A stretch of DNA of 64,000 nucleotides from Betaproteobacteria bacterium (GCA_020354125.1 CP070643.1:1927292-1991291), one strand, 5' to 3'. Positions 1 to 9,310 are shown, numbered from the stretch's first letter. The notes: generated by a model from the sequence alone, not told the origin. Translations and numbers: made by a program.

Positions 1-185
1 ATGACGGCACCCAGGCCGAGCGTGTCGGAATTAAGCTGAAGGGTGGTATCGGATGTCGTTACGAAACCGCCGAACTGGATCGCGAACTTGTCCCATGGCT
101 GGTCAGCATCTGTCTGTGCATGAGCGAAGCCGGCGAACAGAACCCCCCACGTCAAAGCTGCTGCAACTCTCAGAAAGGCAAACAT
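1..185 (-). CDS. Partial outer-membrane beta-barrel-like protein (N-terminus only)
   Basis: This is the N-terminal 61 codons of a gene that runs off the left edge. It reads ATG at 185 with a GGGGA ribosome site about nine bases upstream. The protein opens with a signal peptide (MFAFLRVAAALTWGVLFAG, cleavage near AHA-Q). The following residues, PWDKFAIQFGGFVTTSDT, closely resemble the start of the mature protein encoded at 1603-2430 (PWEKFAFVVGGFIVSSDT). The two are therefore paralogues, separated by the hydrolase on the other strand. The family is not one I can name. By analogy with its paralogue it is probably an exported barrel-type protein of unknown role. The signal peptide and paralogy are seen directly; the location is inferred. 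Confidence 0.7.
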   Translation of the reverse strand, partial: MFAFLRVAAALTWGVLFAGFAHAQTDADQPWDKFAIQFGGFVTTSDTTLQLNSDTLGLGAV

Positions 186-405
186 AACGGCTTTTCCCCT
201 GTGCTGGTAGGCGTTTTCGACGCCATACTTTTGTTATTCCCGGAAAGCCCCGCTTCGGACATCCGTCCACGGGATCAGCATACAGCGACTTCGCTGATCT
301 GATCAAATAATGACCCACCCGCTTCCTAGTATGCTATCGGACTTTCTTCACATTGGCATTCTTCCAGGCATGCTGTTTGTCAAATATTGAGAAGCATTCG
401 TTTTT

Positions 406-1548
406 ATGGCATTACTAAAGAACACAGCCGTTGCGAATCGGCCAGGCGCCGCCGAAGATAATCGATTCAGGTTGCACTGGTCGTTGCTCGCGGCCCTACT
501 GGGCCTCATGGCGCTGTGTGGCTGTGCGAGCAAGGCTGCGCGACCAGTGACCGAGAGCAGCGCACTGGTCATCACGCCGGTAAGCCAGACCAGTATTCGT
601 GATCGCCGCCCCGAGTTTCGTAACGTCTTCTGCTCGGTCCTGGAAGCACGCATGGCCGAACAAGATAGCGACGACGATTGTGAATTCCGCCTGCTGCGCC
701 TCACCGACGAAGCGCCACCCATTTACGCGCCCATTGACCTCGGTGTTTCACAACAGAATTTCACCGTGATATTCATTGCCGGACTCTATTCTGACTGCGT
801 AGACCAGACGAATCAGGCGCGGACCCAGTTCAAGGACTATCTGGCGCGATTCGGTTACCACTTCGAGACACTGCGCGTCAGTGGGGTCTCCAGTACTGAA
901 TCGAACGCGCAGTTTATTCGCGATGCGCTGCTGGATATGCCGGAGTTGGGCACCACGCGCAAAGGCGTCATCGTCGGGCACTCCAAGGGCGTGGTCGACA
1001 CTCTGGAGGCATTGGTCACCTATCCTGAGCTTCGGCCAAGAATCAGCGCCGTAATCTCGCTCGCCGGGGCTATCGGTGGCTCTCCTCTCGCCGATCTCGC
1101 GCCCGATGCAGCAATCTCGATCGCCCAGAATACCCCGGGACTGGAATGCAAGGACGGTGACGGAGGCGCCTTGGAAAGTCTACGTCCGAGCGTGCGCCGC
1201 GCCTGGCTGGCGAACAATCCGCTGCCGGGAGACGTTGCCTATTACTCTATTGTTGGACTACCAACGCCAGATCGTATTTCCAGAGGGCTCAAGGCCGCCT
1301 ACAACGTGCTGAGCGATATTGATCCGAGAAACGATGGCAACTTGATTTTCTACGACCAGGTCATTCCGGGCAGTACGCTTATGGGCTATGCGAACGCTGA
1401 TCACTGGGCCATTTCGACCGACCTGGGAACGAGCCCGTACGCATTGGTGCGCTCACTTGCCGACAAGAGCGACTACCCGCGCGAGGTTTTGCTCGAAGCC
1501 GCCTTGCGCTTCGTTGAACAGGATCTCGAGACCGGCTTCGCAGAATAA
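406..1548 (+). CDS. Alpha/beta-hydrolase-fold lipoprotein (esterase/lipase-like)
   Basis: A 380-residue protein with an N-terminal hydrophobic segment (about residues 25-40) ending in LCGC, an imperfect lipobox with Cys40 as the likely lipidated residue. The nucleophile elbow is G-H-S-K-G with Ser193. A conserved NADHW near residue 334 probably supplies the catalytic His. Such proteins usually hydrolyse ester bonds in the periplasm or at the outer membrane, but the substrate cannot be read from sequence. The ribosome site (GAGAAG, some distance upstream) is weak. The gene lies alone on the plus strand between two paralogous barrel genes on the minus strand. Fold confident, function unknown. 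Confidence 0.8.
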   Translation: MALLKNTAVANRPGAAEDNRFRLHWSLLAALLGLMALCGCASKAARPVTESSALVITPVSQTSIRDRRPEFRNVFCSVLEARMAEQDSDDDCEFRLLRLTDEAPPIYAPIDLGVSQQNFTVIFIAGLYSDCVDQTNQARTQFKDYLARFGYHFETLRVSGVSSTESNAQFIRDALLDMPELGTTRKGVIVGHSKGVVDTLEALVTYPELRPRISAVISLAGAIGGSPLADLAPDAAISIAQNTPGLECKDGDGGALESLRPSVRRAWLANNPLPGDVAYYSIVGLPTPDRISRGLKAAYNVLSDIDPRNDGNLIFYDQVIPGSTLMGYANADHWAISTDLGTSPYALVRSLADKSDYPREVLLEAALRFVEQDLETGFAE

Positions 1549-1602
1549 ACATTCTGTAGCACCGCGAACCGCGTCGTGCAAAGCCGTGTCCCACCAACTG
1601 TT

Positions 1603-2430
1603 TCAGAAGAAGTAACGGGCGTAGAGGAGTGCTCCCTCGAGATCAAGTTGCAAAACACCTTTGAAGTCCATTCCATTCGGATCGCTTCCATCGCCCTCGA
1701 CGCGATAGCGAATGCCATTCAAACCAAACCCGAAGCCGATGTTTTTGAATGCGAGGTACTCCACCCCGACGTACGCATCAGTCAATACGCCTTCCAGGCC
1801 CTTGTATTCCAGATACATCAAATCAAGCGTGCTCTTGAATCGCCAGCTAGGCGTCAAGACAAAGTCGGCGCGCAGACCGATTACCGGCAGCGGCGCAGTG
1901 AAGGATTCGTCCTCGGATAGCGAACTCCCCGGAGAGTTGATCGAGAATCTGACGTCGGTCGTGTGTAGTCCCGCCGACAAAGCAAGCCGCACCCGGTCGT
2001 CCTGCAGAAAAGCATATGAATAATCGACGTTGAAAAACCGCAAATCCAGTTCTGATTGAACAGCGGTCCCGGCAGGAAAGAACTCGTCACCAATCTCGAG
2101 ATCTTCCTCAAGTACCTTGTCTCCCGAGCGCGAGGATTCGAAGTACTGTAATTCGATCTGGTGTCGCCGGCTGTTACCGGGCCGGTACATGAGAGCGACA
2201 CGGTATGTCCCAAGCCTCGAATCGAAGCCCAGGGCTTCTTCGAGATCGACGCTGGCGCCAATGCCTGTCGAGGAATCGATACGAAGCTCCGTATCAGACG
2301 AAACAATGAAGCCGCCGACGACAAACGCGAATTTCTCCCACGGCAGCGCGTCGCCGCCTTCCGCACGCGCACAGTTGGCCGAGATCAATAGCCCGGCCAC
2401 AGCCAGTGCCCTGTGTATCCCAGCTATCAC
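1603..2430 (-). CDS. Exported beta-barrel-like outer-membrane protein
   Basis: A 275-residue protein if translation starts at the GTG at 2430, which has GGAG eight bases upstream and begins a proper signal peptide (VIAGIHRALAVAGLLISANC, then ARA-E). A longer frame to 2502 exists but overlaps the stop of the upstream gene and has no signal peptide at its start. The mature part has alternating hydrophobic/polar strands and ends in an aromatic residue (LLYARYFF), typical of outer-membrane barrels. The truncated gene at 1-185 is a paralogue. It lies 58 bases downstream of the Omp85-like gene and may be co-transcribed with it. Function unknown. Confidence 0.75.
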   Translation of the reverse strand: MIAGIHRALAVAGLLISANCARAEGGDALPWEKFAFVVGGFIVSSDTELRIDSSTGIGASVDLEEALGFDSRLGTYRVALMYRPGNSRRHQIELQYFESSRSGDKVLEEDLEIGDEFFPAGTAVQSELDLRFFNVDYSYAFLQDDRVRLALSAGLHTTDVRFSINSPGSSLSEDESFTAPLPVIGLRADFVLTPSWRFKSTLDLMYLEYKGLEGVLTDAYVGVEYLAFKNIGFGFGLNGIRYRVEGDGSDPNGMDFKGVLQLDLEGALLYARYFF

Positions 2431-2488
2431 CAATTCAGCTCCACGATCTGCATCTTCGGTAGCGTGGCTCGTAAATACAGAGAGAAAA

Positions 2489-3670
2489 TCAGAACGCCTC
2501 ACCGATACTCAAATAGAACAGAGCGTCTTCATCCTTGCCCCACGCAAGATCGGCGCGAATATTCACCTTGTTTTCTTTTGCCGCCATCCAGCGAACACCG
2601 AAGCCAGCGGCCGGCAGCCAGTCGTCGGAGTTCATTTCGCCAAAGGTTGGTGCCACCTGCCCTGCGCCGGCGAACACCACACCGCCCCAACGCGGTGTGA
2701 ACTGGGCGCGCCACTCCGCCTGCGTCGCAAACAGCCTGAAATCCTGGTAGCGGCCCGCGGTGTAGCCGCGAAGATCATTGTTGGCACCAAACAGACACAG
2801 GTCGAAGAACGGTGCATCGTCGCCCGCCCCACAAACGCTGACGCGACCTGCCAGAACATACTTTTCGCCAATCGGCCAGTAGCGATTCGCCTGTATGGTG
2901 ATTTTCTCGTAATAGTCGGTGTCATCGAAGGCCGTTGTCGTTCCAAAGAATCCCTCCAGCTTGACGTAGCTGCCAGTGCGAGGATAGGTGTTCAGGTCGC
3001 GCGTGTCGTAATTGGCGTTAAGTGTGGGACCGTAGTTGACCACCCGTTCGCCCTGCTGAAGGATTTCCTCGAGTTCGGGAAAGCCTGGAACAGAAACCCG
3101 CAGCCCCACTGTCGAGTCCAGGTAGCGATATCCTGCCCCGACAAACCAACCCAGCCCGACATTCCGCAGCACCGTGGCAAATGCTGCGGTACCCGTCTGG
3201 TTGATCGGGAAGGCGATGTCCCTTTCACCCGCATCGTTACCGATTCCATAGAAATCGTAATTCGCCTCGAGATAGCCAAGTCCGCCGGTAATGCGCCAGC
3301 GATTCTGCCCAAAGTTGTATTGGCCGCCGGCACCGACAAACCAGGTGTCACTGGTGTAGTAAGCGCCACCAGCCCCCAGCACCGACGTTTGCGACTCTTC
3401 ATCGGCTTTAAAGAAACGCGCGGCGATCACTTGCAGACCCGTGCCGATTGCCGGACTCGACTTGGGGATCGGGAGTACCACCCACTCTCCCGCTGTTTTG
3501 CGCTTCACGTTCGGCGTCACCTCGATTGGTACGGCACGGCCCTTGGTAGGACTGTCCACATCCGGAACATCGGTGTCCTCGGAAGACTGCGCGACGGCGG
3601 AAGTCGATCCCAGCAACACGCCCAGGATGGCCGCATATAGGACGCGATCTGAAAGTCGCCGGATATTCAT
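2489..3670 (-). CDS. Omp85/BamA-superfamily surface antigen (D15-type barrel, no POTRA)
   Basis: A 393-residue exported protein with a signal peptide ending around AVAQ (residues 1-28). Its bulk matches the bacterial surface antigen (D15) barrel of the Omp85 family: repeated amphipathic strands, the L6-loop-like LRGY motif (NNDLRGYTAG), and a C-terminal strand ending in Phe (YLSIGEAF). BamA and TamA are much longer because of POTRA repeats, and none fit here. This is therefore a stand-alone barrel whose substrate or partner is unknown. Two Cys (SVCGAG, DLCLFG) may form a disulfide. The downstream barrel-like gene on the same strand follows with a 58-base gap. Confidence 0.85.
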   Translation of the reverse strand: MNIRRLSDRVLYAAILGVLLGSTSAVAQSSEDTDVPDVDSPTKGRAVPIEVTPNVKRKTAGEWVVLPIPKSSPAIGTGLQVIAARFFKADEESQTSVLGAGGAYYTSDTWFVGAGGQYNFGQNRWRITGGLGYLEANYDFYGIGNDAGERDIAFPINQTGTAAFATVLRNVGLGWFVGAGYRYLDSTVGLRVSVPGFPELEEILQQGERVVNYGPTLNANYDTRDLNTYPRTGSYVKLEGFFGTTTAFDDTDYYEKITIQANRYWPIGEKYVLAGRVSVCGAGDDAPFFDLCLFGANNDLRGYTAGRYQDFRLFATQAEWRAQFTPRWGGVVFAGAGQVAPTFGEMNSDDWLPAAGFGVRWMAAKENKVNIRADLAWGKDEDALFYLSIGEAF

Positions 3671-3706
3671 GTTATTTCACGGGCAGACTCAATGGGCATT
3701 GCTCAG

Positions 3707-4054
3707 CTACGATACCAGCTTCAAGCCGGCAATGCCGACGACAATCATCCCGACAAAGAAAAATCGCTTCAGCGTCGCCGCCTCGCCGAACATCAATACA
3801 CCGAGAAAGAAGGTGCCCACCGCGCCGATGCCTGTCCAGACGGCGTATGCGGTGCCGATCGCAATGATGGTCTGCGCATAGAGGAGCAATGCACCGCTGA
3901 CGAGCATGCACGCGACCGAGAAGACGATCCAACCTGAGTGCTTGCCAGTGGCAGACCAACCCAGCTTCAGCCCGACCGGCCAACCCCACTCGAACACGCC
4001 GGCGATCAACAATGCAGTCCAGGCCAGCGTCAATGAATCGATGGGCAGGCTCAC
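3707..4054 (-). CDS. SMR-family transporter subunit (SugE/Gdx-like), second of a pair
   Basis: A 115-residue, four-helix small multidrug resistance protein. The helix-1 glutamate (GVFEWGWPVGLK) is the proton/substrate site of the family, and GTAYAVWTGIGAVG in helix 3 is the SugE/Gdx-type signature. SMR subunits form antiparallel dimers in the inner membrane. This one starts inside the stop of the neighbouring SMR gene (four-base overlap, ATGA), so the two are translationally coupled and probably make a heterodimer. SugE/Gdx relatives export guanidinium, but paired SMRs have varied substrates and I see no guanidine riboswitch upstream. Confidence 0.9.
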   Translation of the reverse strand: MSLPIDSLTLAWTALLIAGVFEWGWPVGLKLGWSATGKHSGWIVFSVACMLVSGALLLYAQTIIAIGTAYAVWTGIGAVGTFFLGVLMFGEAATLKRFFFVGMIVVGIAGLKLVS

Positions 4055-4380
4055 TTCGTTGCTGCCTTGAGACCGATTATTCCGGCGACAATCAAGCCGA
4101 CGCAGACGAAGCGTGCGACCGTTGCCGAGTCACCGAACACGGCGATGCCGATCAGGAAAGTTCCGACGGCACCAATTCCGGTCCACACGGCATAGGCAGT
4201 ACCCATCGGGAGCTTGCGCTGCGCCAATAACAACAGCCAGCCGCTTACCGCCATGCAAGCGATGGCAAACGCAATCCACTGCCAGTGCGCGCCCGCGTCA
4301 CTCCAGCCGAGCTTCAGTCCGACCGGCCAACCCCACTCCGCAAGCCCGGCAAAGAGCAGATAAATCCACGCCAGCTTCAT
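4051..4380 (-). CDS. SMR-family transporter subunit (SugE/Gdx-like), first of a pair
   Basis: A 109-residue, four-helix SMR protein similar along its length to the following gene (shared WGWPVGLKLGWS and GTAYAVWTGIGAVGTF). The glutamate in AGLAEWGW is the conserved helix-1 acidic residue. It overlaps the next SMR gene by four bases and lies 47 bases after the stop of the cytochrome gene on the same strand, so it may sit at the end of that transcript. The pair most likely forms one heterodimeric exporter; the substrate is not evident. Confidence 0.9.
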   Translation of the reverse strand: MKLAWIYLLFAGLAEWGWPVGLKLGWSDAGAHWQWIAFAIACMAVSGWLLLLAQRKLPMGTAYAVWTGIGAVGTFLIGIAVFGDSATVARFVCVGLIVAGIIGLKAATK

Positions 4381-4427
4381 TTCGGCGGCCTACTTCCGTC
4401 GGTGATGCACCTCAACTCACCAAAGAC

Positions 4428-6755
4428 CTAGTTGGGCGCGGCAAGACGTTCCATGATCTGCTCGACGCTGCCCAACTGCGGCTCTATTTCCGCAATGCGG
4501 GAGGCGTACTCCCGTGCCATTTGCTCGTTACCCGATGATGCGGAATAGGAAACCAGCGCAACCAGCACATCGAGGTCGTTTGGATGTGATTCATGCGCAC
4601 GCTTCAGTACGTCGAGTGCGTCGCGGACGCGCCCCGCATCGTGCAAGGCGACACCGTATACATACGCGTAGCGCAGGTCTTCTGGCGCCAGTTGCGCGGC
4701 ACGCTCAAGTGACTGCAAGGCGCGTTGGCTCTCGCCCGCCCTGACGTAATACAAGCCAAGCGCATGCGCCACGGCCGCGTTATCGGGATCGACATCGGCC
4801 GCCTGCAGCAATATTTCTGAAGCCTGTTGCTCATCGCCCTGGGTGCGATACAGATCCGACAAATTGACATACGCTGCGATGTAACCCGTATCGAGCTGCA
4901 ACGCCTGACGATAGGCTGCTTCTGCGTCTGCGTATTCGCCCAACCGCGCGTAGAGCAAACCCAGATTGACGTGAGATTGCGGGTGCTCCGAGTTGGCAAA
5001 TTGCGCGGCTTTGTATTCCTCCAGCCCGCGGTCGAGCGAAGCTCGCTGATCCGGTGTCAAGATATTGCGGTCCACGGACGCGAGCACGCGTGCCGCCTCA
5101 ATGCGCACGGCGTACGCCGGATCCGTCAGCAGTTTTTCGGCAAGCAGCCAGCGCTGTTCGCGATTGACGGCGTCAACCATTTGCAACGCGGCTTGGCGCA
5201 CCATGGGCGACGGATCTCCCAACAACGGTTGAATCGACGCAATTGACGTGCTGCTCGCCGTTTCCGCGAGCATCGACGTAGCCGTGGCGCGTGCAATGTC
5301 CGGGTATCTGGCTGATGTCGCCAGTGCTGCCAGTTCGCGCTCTGCTCCGGGCGTTCCAACACGCCCGCCATGCAGTGCCTGACCGAACTGCCAGCCGGGC
5401 TGCCAGTCCGATCCAAACCACAACTTCAGTCTCGCATTGGCCCACTCCGCTGTTTGGTCCGTATGGCATTGCGTGCACGCATTGGGCGATCCGATGCGCA
5501 TCGACAGGTCAGGCCGTGGAACACGAAAACTGTGGTCTTTGCGCTCGTCGATCACCATGAACAGCTTTGCCGGCATGTGACACGAAACGCACTTCGAACC
5601 GACATCCGCGACGGAATGTTTGTGATGTCTGGTCGTATCGTAATGGCTCGGCTCATGACACTGCGTGCAGACCCGATTGCCGGGCGCGCGCAACTCAGCG
5701 CTGTGCGGTTCGTGGCAGTCGCTGCATGTCACACCTTTGTGATACATCTTGCTCTGCAGGAACGAGCCGTACACATAGACTTCGTCCTTGATCTGCCCAT
5801 CCGCGTGATACAACCGCTCGGTCAGCAAAGCGGGCAGGTGTGTATCCATCAACGGCTTGCCATGTTGATAGTTCTCGGACAGGAGTGACCTCCGCGAATG
5901 ACAGCGCGCGCAGGTCTCGATCTCTTTGGCGCTTTCGCGCCGCTCGCTCCTTTTGGCTGTCGGCGCGCTGTCATCGATGCGCCATGACACGCCGTGCCGT
6001 TCATCGAATACGACGTCGAATCCCTTGTCTTTTAGTTTCTTCCAACCCGATTCCTCATTTGCCCACGCAACGTGTTGTGATCCGGGACCGTGGCAGGCCT
6101 CGCAGGCAACATTGATTTCCGACCAGGTCGTTTTGAACTCATTGGCCTCGAGATCAAAATTTTTCTTCAGATTGGTCGAGTGACATTCGGCGCACATGTG
6201 GTTCCAGTTCTGCGCCAGCTTGGTCCAGTGCAACTCGTCGGCGTGGTCAATCTGTTCATCCGGGTAGAGATGAAACCAGCGCTGACCGCCCTGCTCTTTC
6301 GGCCGCGTATCCCATGCCAGATGCAATGCCTGGACACGTCCGCTGTCCAACTCAACGAGGTATTGCTGCAGCGGCTCGACGCCGAAGGTGTATTTGACCT
6401 CAAAGTCCTGAATCACGCCATCAGGACCGTCGGTTCTGACGAGGAATCTGTCGCCATCCTTGTAGAGCCTCGACACCGTTCCGAAATAGTCGAACCGCTT
6501 GTCAGCGAAGTCGCCAAGAACCGTTTCTTTGTTGGCGTGCTGCATCGCCAGGTCATGATGCGAACCGCGCCAAAGATCGAACTCGTTCTGATGACATGCG
6601 GCGCAAGTCTCTGCGCCTACAAATCGGGAAGTCCGCAACGCAGACTGACCAGTATCCGCTGTGTCATCGCCCCAGCGCTGAGCAATCACCAGGACACCCG
6701 CAAGTATCAACGCGGCGCCCGCCAGAACATAGGCGGCGCGTCTCAATTGCCACAC
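4428..6755 (-). CDS. Octahaem cytochrome c with HEAT/TPR C-terminus
   Basis: A 775-residue membrane-anchored periplasmic protein. Residues 8-25 form a single N-terminal transmembrane anchor. Eight CXXCH haem-binding motifs follow at about residues 51, 188, 218, 282, 344, 363, 389 and 427. Residues 480-560 look like HEAT-type helical repeats, and 590-740 form at least four TPR units (the AYVNLSDLYRTQGD region and neighbours). Related proteins belong to the multihaem cytochrome c family with cytochrome c554-like motifs. The role is electron transfer, with the TPR part presumably docking a partner. No dedicated reductase or quinol oxidase gene is adjacent, so donor and acceptor are unknown. Confidence 0.9.
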   Translation of the reverse strand: MWQLRRAAYVLAGAALILAGVLVIAQRWGDDTADTGQSALRTSRFVGAETCAACHQNEFDLWRGSHHDLAMQHANKETVLGDFADKRFDYFGTVSRLYKDGDRFLVRTDGPDGVIQDFEVKYTFGVEPLQQYLVELDSGRVQALHLAWDTRPKEQGGQRWFHLYPDEQIDHADELHWTKLAQNWNHMCAECHSTNLKKNFDLEANEFKTTWSEINVACEACHGPGSQHVAWANEESGWKKLKDKGFDVVFDERHGVSWRIDDSAPTAKRSERRESAKEIETCARCHSRRSLLSENYQHGKPLMDTHLPALLTERLYHADGQIKDEVYVYGSFLQSKMYHKGVTCSDCHEPHSAELRAPGNRVCTQCHEPSHYDTTRHHKHSVADVGSKCVSCHMPAKLFMVIDERKDHSFRVPRPDLSMRIGSPNACTQCHTDQTAEWANARLKLWFGSDWQPGWQFGQALHGGRVGTPGAERELAALATSARYPDIARATATSMLAETASSTSIASIQPLLGDPSPMVRQAALQMVDAVNREQRWLLAEKLLTDPAYAVRIEAARVLASVDRNILTPDQRASLDRGLEEYKAAQFANSEHPQSHVNLGLLYARLGEYADAEAAYRQALQLDTGYIAAYVNLSDLYRTQGDEQQASEILLQAADVDPDNAAVAHALGLYYVRAGESQRALQSLERAAQLAPEDLRYAYVYGVALHDAGRVRDALDVLKRAHESHPNDLDVLVALVSYSASSGNEQMAREYASRIAEIEPQLGSVEQIMERLAAPN

Positions 6756-6935
6756 CGCTGTCGGTTTTTGTATAGCAACACCACACCTCCCGCTTCAAGA
6801 AGACGGCAAGACGCGCCGCGCGGGACGGACTGCCGGTCGCTCACCCTCCGCGCATAATGATACTAACGGAGTCTGCCGAGTTCCGCCCGCTTGAAACACG
6901 TGGGAAACACGGCTTCTACGGCCAATATGTGCCGG

Positions 6936-7436
6936 CTACTTCTCCGGGACTACTACATATGCGCTGTGGATGAACAACGAGCGCAACTTGTCCCAGAATG
7001 CCCCGCCGAGGATGAACAGGCTGATCAACAGCATGACGTCGCCCGCGATCGCGTAAACGAGCAAATTCACTTGCAGGCTGGGCAAATAGTCTCCGACATA
7101 GGGCCATGCCCAGCCAAGCCCCACGGGAATGCAAAAAACAATCAGGCCAAAAATGTATCGAGCGCGGCTGACCTCCTGAGGCGGGCCATAGGACTTGAGG
7201 AATCCGAATACTTTCTGCTTGATGAATGCGAAGCCGTCCTTGCCAGCGATTGCCGCACCGGCAATGATCATGATCTCGGCCGCCACCAGCATCGCACCGG
7301 AAAAGCTGGCGATCGCGGTACCCGAAAAACCGAGGACCGGCATCACCGGAAGCAAAATTGGCCAGCTTATACTGGCGATGAATAGTGCAAAGCCGAGCTT
7401 GATTCGCCAGCCAACCTGTATCTGTTTATCGGTCAT
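6936..7436 (-). CDS. Small four-helix membrane protein (transporter-suffix-domain-like)
   Basis: A 166-residue integral membrane protein with four predicted helices (about residues 15-40, 48-68, 98-120 and 128-150 from the chosen start). The ATG at 7436 has AAAGGA six bases upstream and is preferred over an extension to 7475. The sequence resembles proteins catalogued as transporter suffix domain-containing, whose function is unknown. It lies between the PafA-like phosphatase and the octahaem cytochrome on the same strand with gaps near 90 and 180 bases, so co-transcription is possible but not shown. Confidence 0.7.
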   Translation of the reverse strand: MTDKQIQVGWRIKLGFALFIASISWPILLPVMPVLGFSGTAIASFSGAMLVAAEIMIIAGAAIAGKDGFAFIKQKVFGFLKSYGPPQEVSRARYIFGLIVFCIPVGLGWAWPYVGDYLPSLQVNLLVYAIAGDVMLLISLFILGGAFWDKLRSLFIHSAYVVVPEK

Positions 7437-7525
7437 GGGCGTCCTTTCGCCTTGAGTGACTTGTATTGAACGCAATGATTCGTTTCGGCCTGCTGATTAC
7501 AACGGGAGCCTATGTCCAATAGCCG

Positions 7526-9199
7526 TTATTCGATCACCTCGACCAGCACGGTACCCGTAGCCGAGGCCGGACCCGTCATTCCCAGCAAAGCGGTAACCGT
7601 CGGTGCCACGTCGGCCGGGTGCACCAGGCGGCGCACGGTACGCGAACCAATTCCCGGTCCATAGAAAATAATCGGCACGTGCGTATCGTAGCGCCAGGGG
7701 GAGCCGTGCATCGCCGGTATCGGCCCTTCGTCGAAGAGAAACCAGTAAGGCTGCTGGATGACGTAGATATCTCCTGACCGCGTAACGTGTTGGTTACGCC
7801 GCACCTGATTGTGCAACGAGCTACGTTGATGCATTTCCGGATTGCCGGTGGCTACTGCCAGTTCTACACCCTTCATGTCCGTCAGCGCCCTAGCAATGGT
7901 CTGTGCTACCTGCGCATGCTCCAGGTTTGCTGCAGCAATCTGTTCCTCATTCAGGTACATGTAAGGCCGGTAGAAGAAACGCACGACCTCTTCAATACCG
8001 AGCTGCCGTCCGGCTTCGTTGGCTGCAGCAACGATCTCTGCAGGAACCAGCCGGCCCGCATCGTAACCGAGCGAGTTCATGTATTCGGGCATGTCCGCCA
8101 TGCCATGATCAGCCGAGAGCACAATCAAGGTGTTATCCAGCCCTACTCGCTTGTCGATGAATTTGATGAGATCAGCAAGCGTGCGGTCGAGCCGGCGCAC
8201 GACTTCTTCATTCTCCAGACTCGAAGGGCCGAAGAAATGATTAACCGCATCCACTGAGGAAAAACTGACCGAAAGATAGTCAGGGACGGAGTCGCGGCCC
8301 AATTGTTCATTGACGATGAGCGCCTTGGAGAAATCGAGCAACAGCTGGTCTCCGGCCGGGCTGACCAGTACCTGGGTATGTAACAGCTTGTCGCCCACCT
8401 CTCCGAAACGATGTGGAAAAGTGCGACCGAATCCCTTGAGGTCCATTTCATAAGGACGGTCGTCCTGCTCCGCCAGCAGATAGGTATCGAGTGGCGAGGA
8501 CAACCGCCACTCGGTCCCGGCGTACTTCTCCGCTTGCCGTTGACCATTCCAGCGGCGCACCCAATCTGGATAAGCCTCGTAGTAATACTTACTGGTGACG
8601 AAATCACCGTTGTCGGTCGAGAACCAGAATGCTTTGCCGGTGTGACCGGCCATCGATACAGCGCTGCGGTCTTTGCCAGAAACACCGAAGACTTTGGAAC
8701 GGCCCGCGTAGTAAGCAGACAGCGTATCCGCCAGCGTGGGAGCCAGAATTACCCTCGGTGAACGGCCCTTGGTGCGCGCGCGTTTCTGCGCCGGATCGAC
8801 CTGCTCGCCCTCGATAGTTTCCTCGCGGGTCGCTAGCAGCGGCGCATCGGCATCTTCGATGTTGTAGGCAAGTTCGCCTGCCTCACGGTCGAACCAGACG
8901 TTACCGACCATGCCATGAGTCGACGGATACGTGCCGGTTGCCAGTGTAGTATGTCCGACAATAGTCTCGGTGTTGGCATGCTGGTAGTGGGCGTTGGTAT
9001 AAACAATTCCCTCGTCCAGAAGATATCGAAACCCACCTTCGCCAAAGCCGCTTTCGTAGCGGTTGAGCAGATCAGCCCGTAAGCCATCGATAGTGATCTG
9101 TAGGACCAATCGAACCGACGGCGCGGCTTGCACGTTGGCAGCAATCCCGTCTGCCATTGGAACGCCAAGCAACGCCAGCGCCATTACGATACCGCGCAT
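7526..9199 (-). CDS. Alkaline phosphatase superfamily protein, PafA-like
   Basis: A 557-residue exported phosphohydrolase. Translation from the ATG at 9199 (AAAAGG seven bases upstream) gives a signal peptide ending near QAA. A 37-codon upstream extension has no such features. The metal-binding ITIDGLRAD and the nucleophile segment NTETIVGHTTLATGTYPSTH (Thr79 the likely nucleophile) match the PafA/NPP-type branch, which uses Thr instead of Ser. Further metal ligands lie in SSVDAVNHFFGP and LSADHGM. These enzymes release phosphate from monoesters in the periplasm. It is followed upstream on the same strand by two sulfatases of the same superfamily, so this block specialises in ester hydrolysis of exported substrates. 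Confidence 0.88.
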   Translation of the reverse strand: MRGIVMALALLGVPMADGIAANVQAAPSVRLVLQITIDGLRADLLNRYESGFGEGGFRYLLDEGIVYTNAHYQHANTETIVGHTTLATGTYPSTHGMVGNVWFDREAGELAYNIEDADAPLLATREETIEGEQVDPAQKRARTKGRSPRVILAPTLADTLSAYYAGRSKVFGVSGKDRSAVSMAGHTGKAFWFSTDNGDFVTSKYYYEAYPDWVRRWNGQRQAEKYAGTEWRLSSPLDTYLLAEQDDRPYEMDLKGFGRTFPHRFGEVGDKLLHTQVLVSPAGDQLLLDFSKALIVNEQLGRDSVPDYLSVSFSSVDAVNHFFGPSSLENEEVVRRLDRTLADLIKFIDKRVGLDNTLIVLSADHGMADMPEYMNSLGYDAGRLVPAEIVAAANEAGRQLGIEEVVRFFYRPYMYLNEEQIAAANLEHAQVAQTIARALTDMKGVELAVATGNPEMHQRSSLHNQVRRNQHVTRSGDIYVIQQPYWFLFDEGPIPAMHGSPWRYDTHVPIIFYGPGIGSRTVRRLVHPADVAPTVTALLGMTGPASATGTVLVEVIE

Positions 9200-9310
9200 A
9201 GTTTGCCTTTTTATAAGAGGGTAAATGGACTTCGCTCGTCGCGATCCCCGGCGACCTGCTTCGCCGGAAGCCGTTACGCGACAACAGAGCAACGGCTTCC
9301 GGCGCACCAC

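Noticed and set aside
2117..3640. Long plus-strand open frame (507 codons)
   Set aside because: It lies antisense to the Omp85-like gene, has no domain logic and is rich in Arg/Cys as expected of a shadow frame.
4381..4427. Guanidine riboswitch upstream of the SMR pair
   Set aside because: Only 47 bases are available and none of the conserved guanidine aptamer blocks are present.
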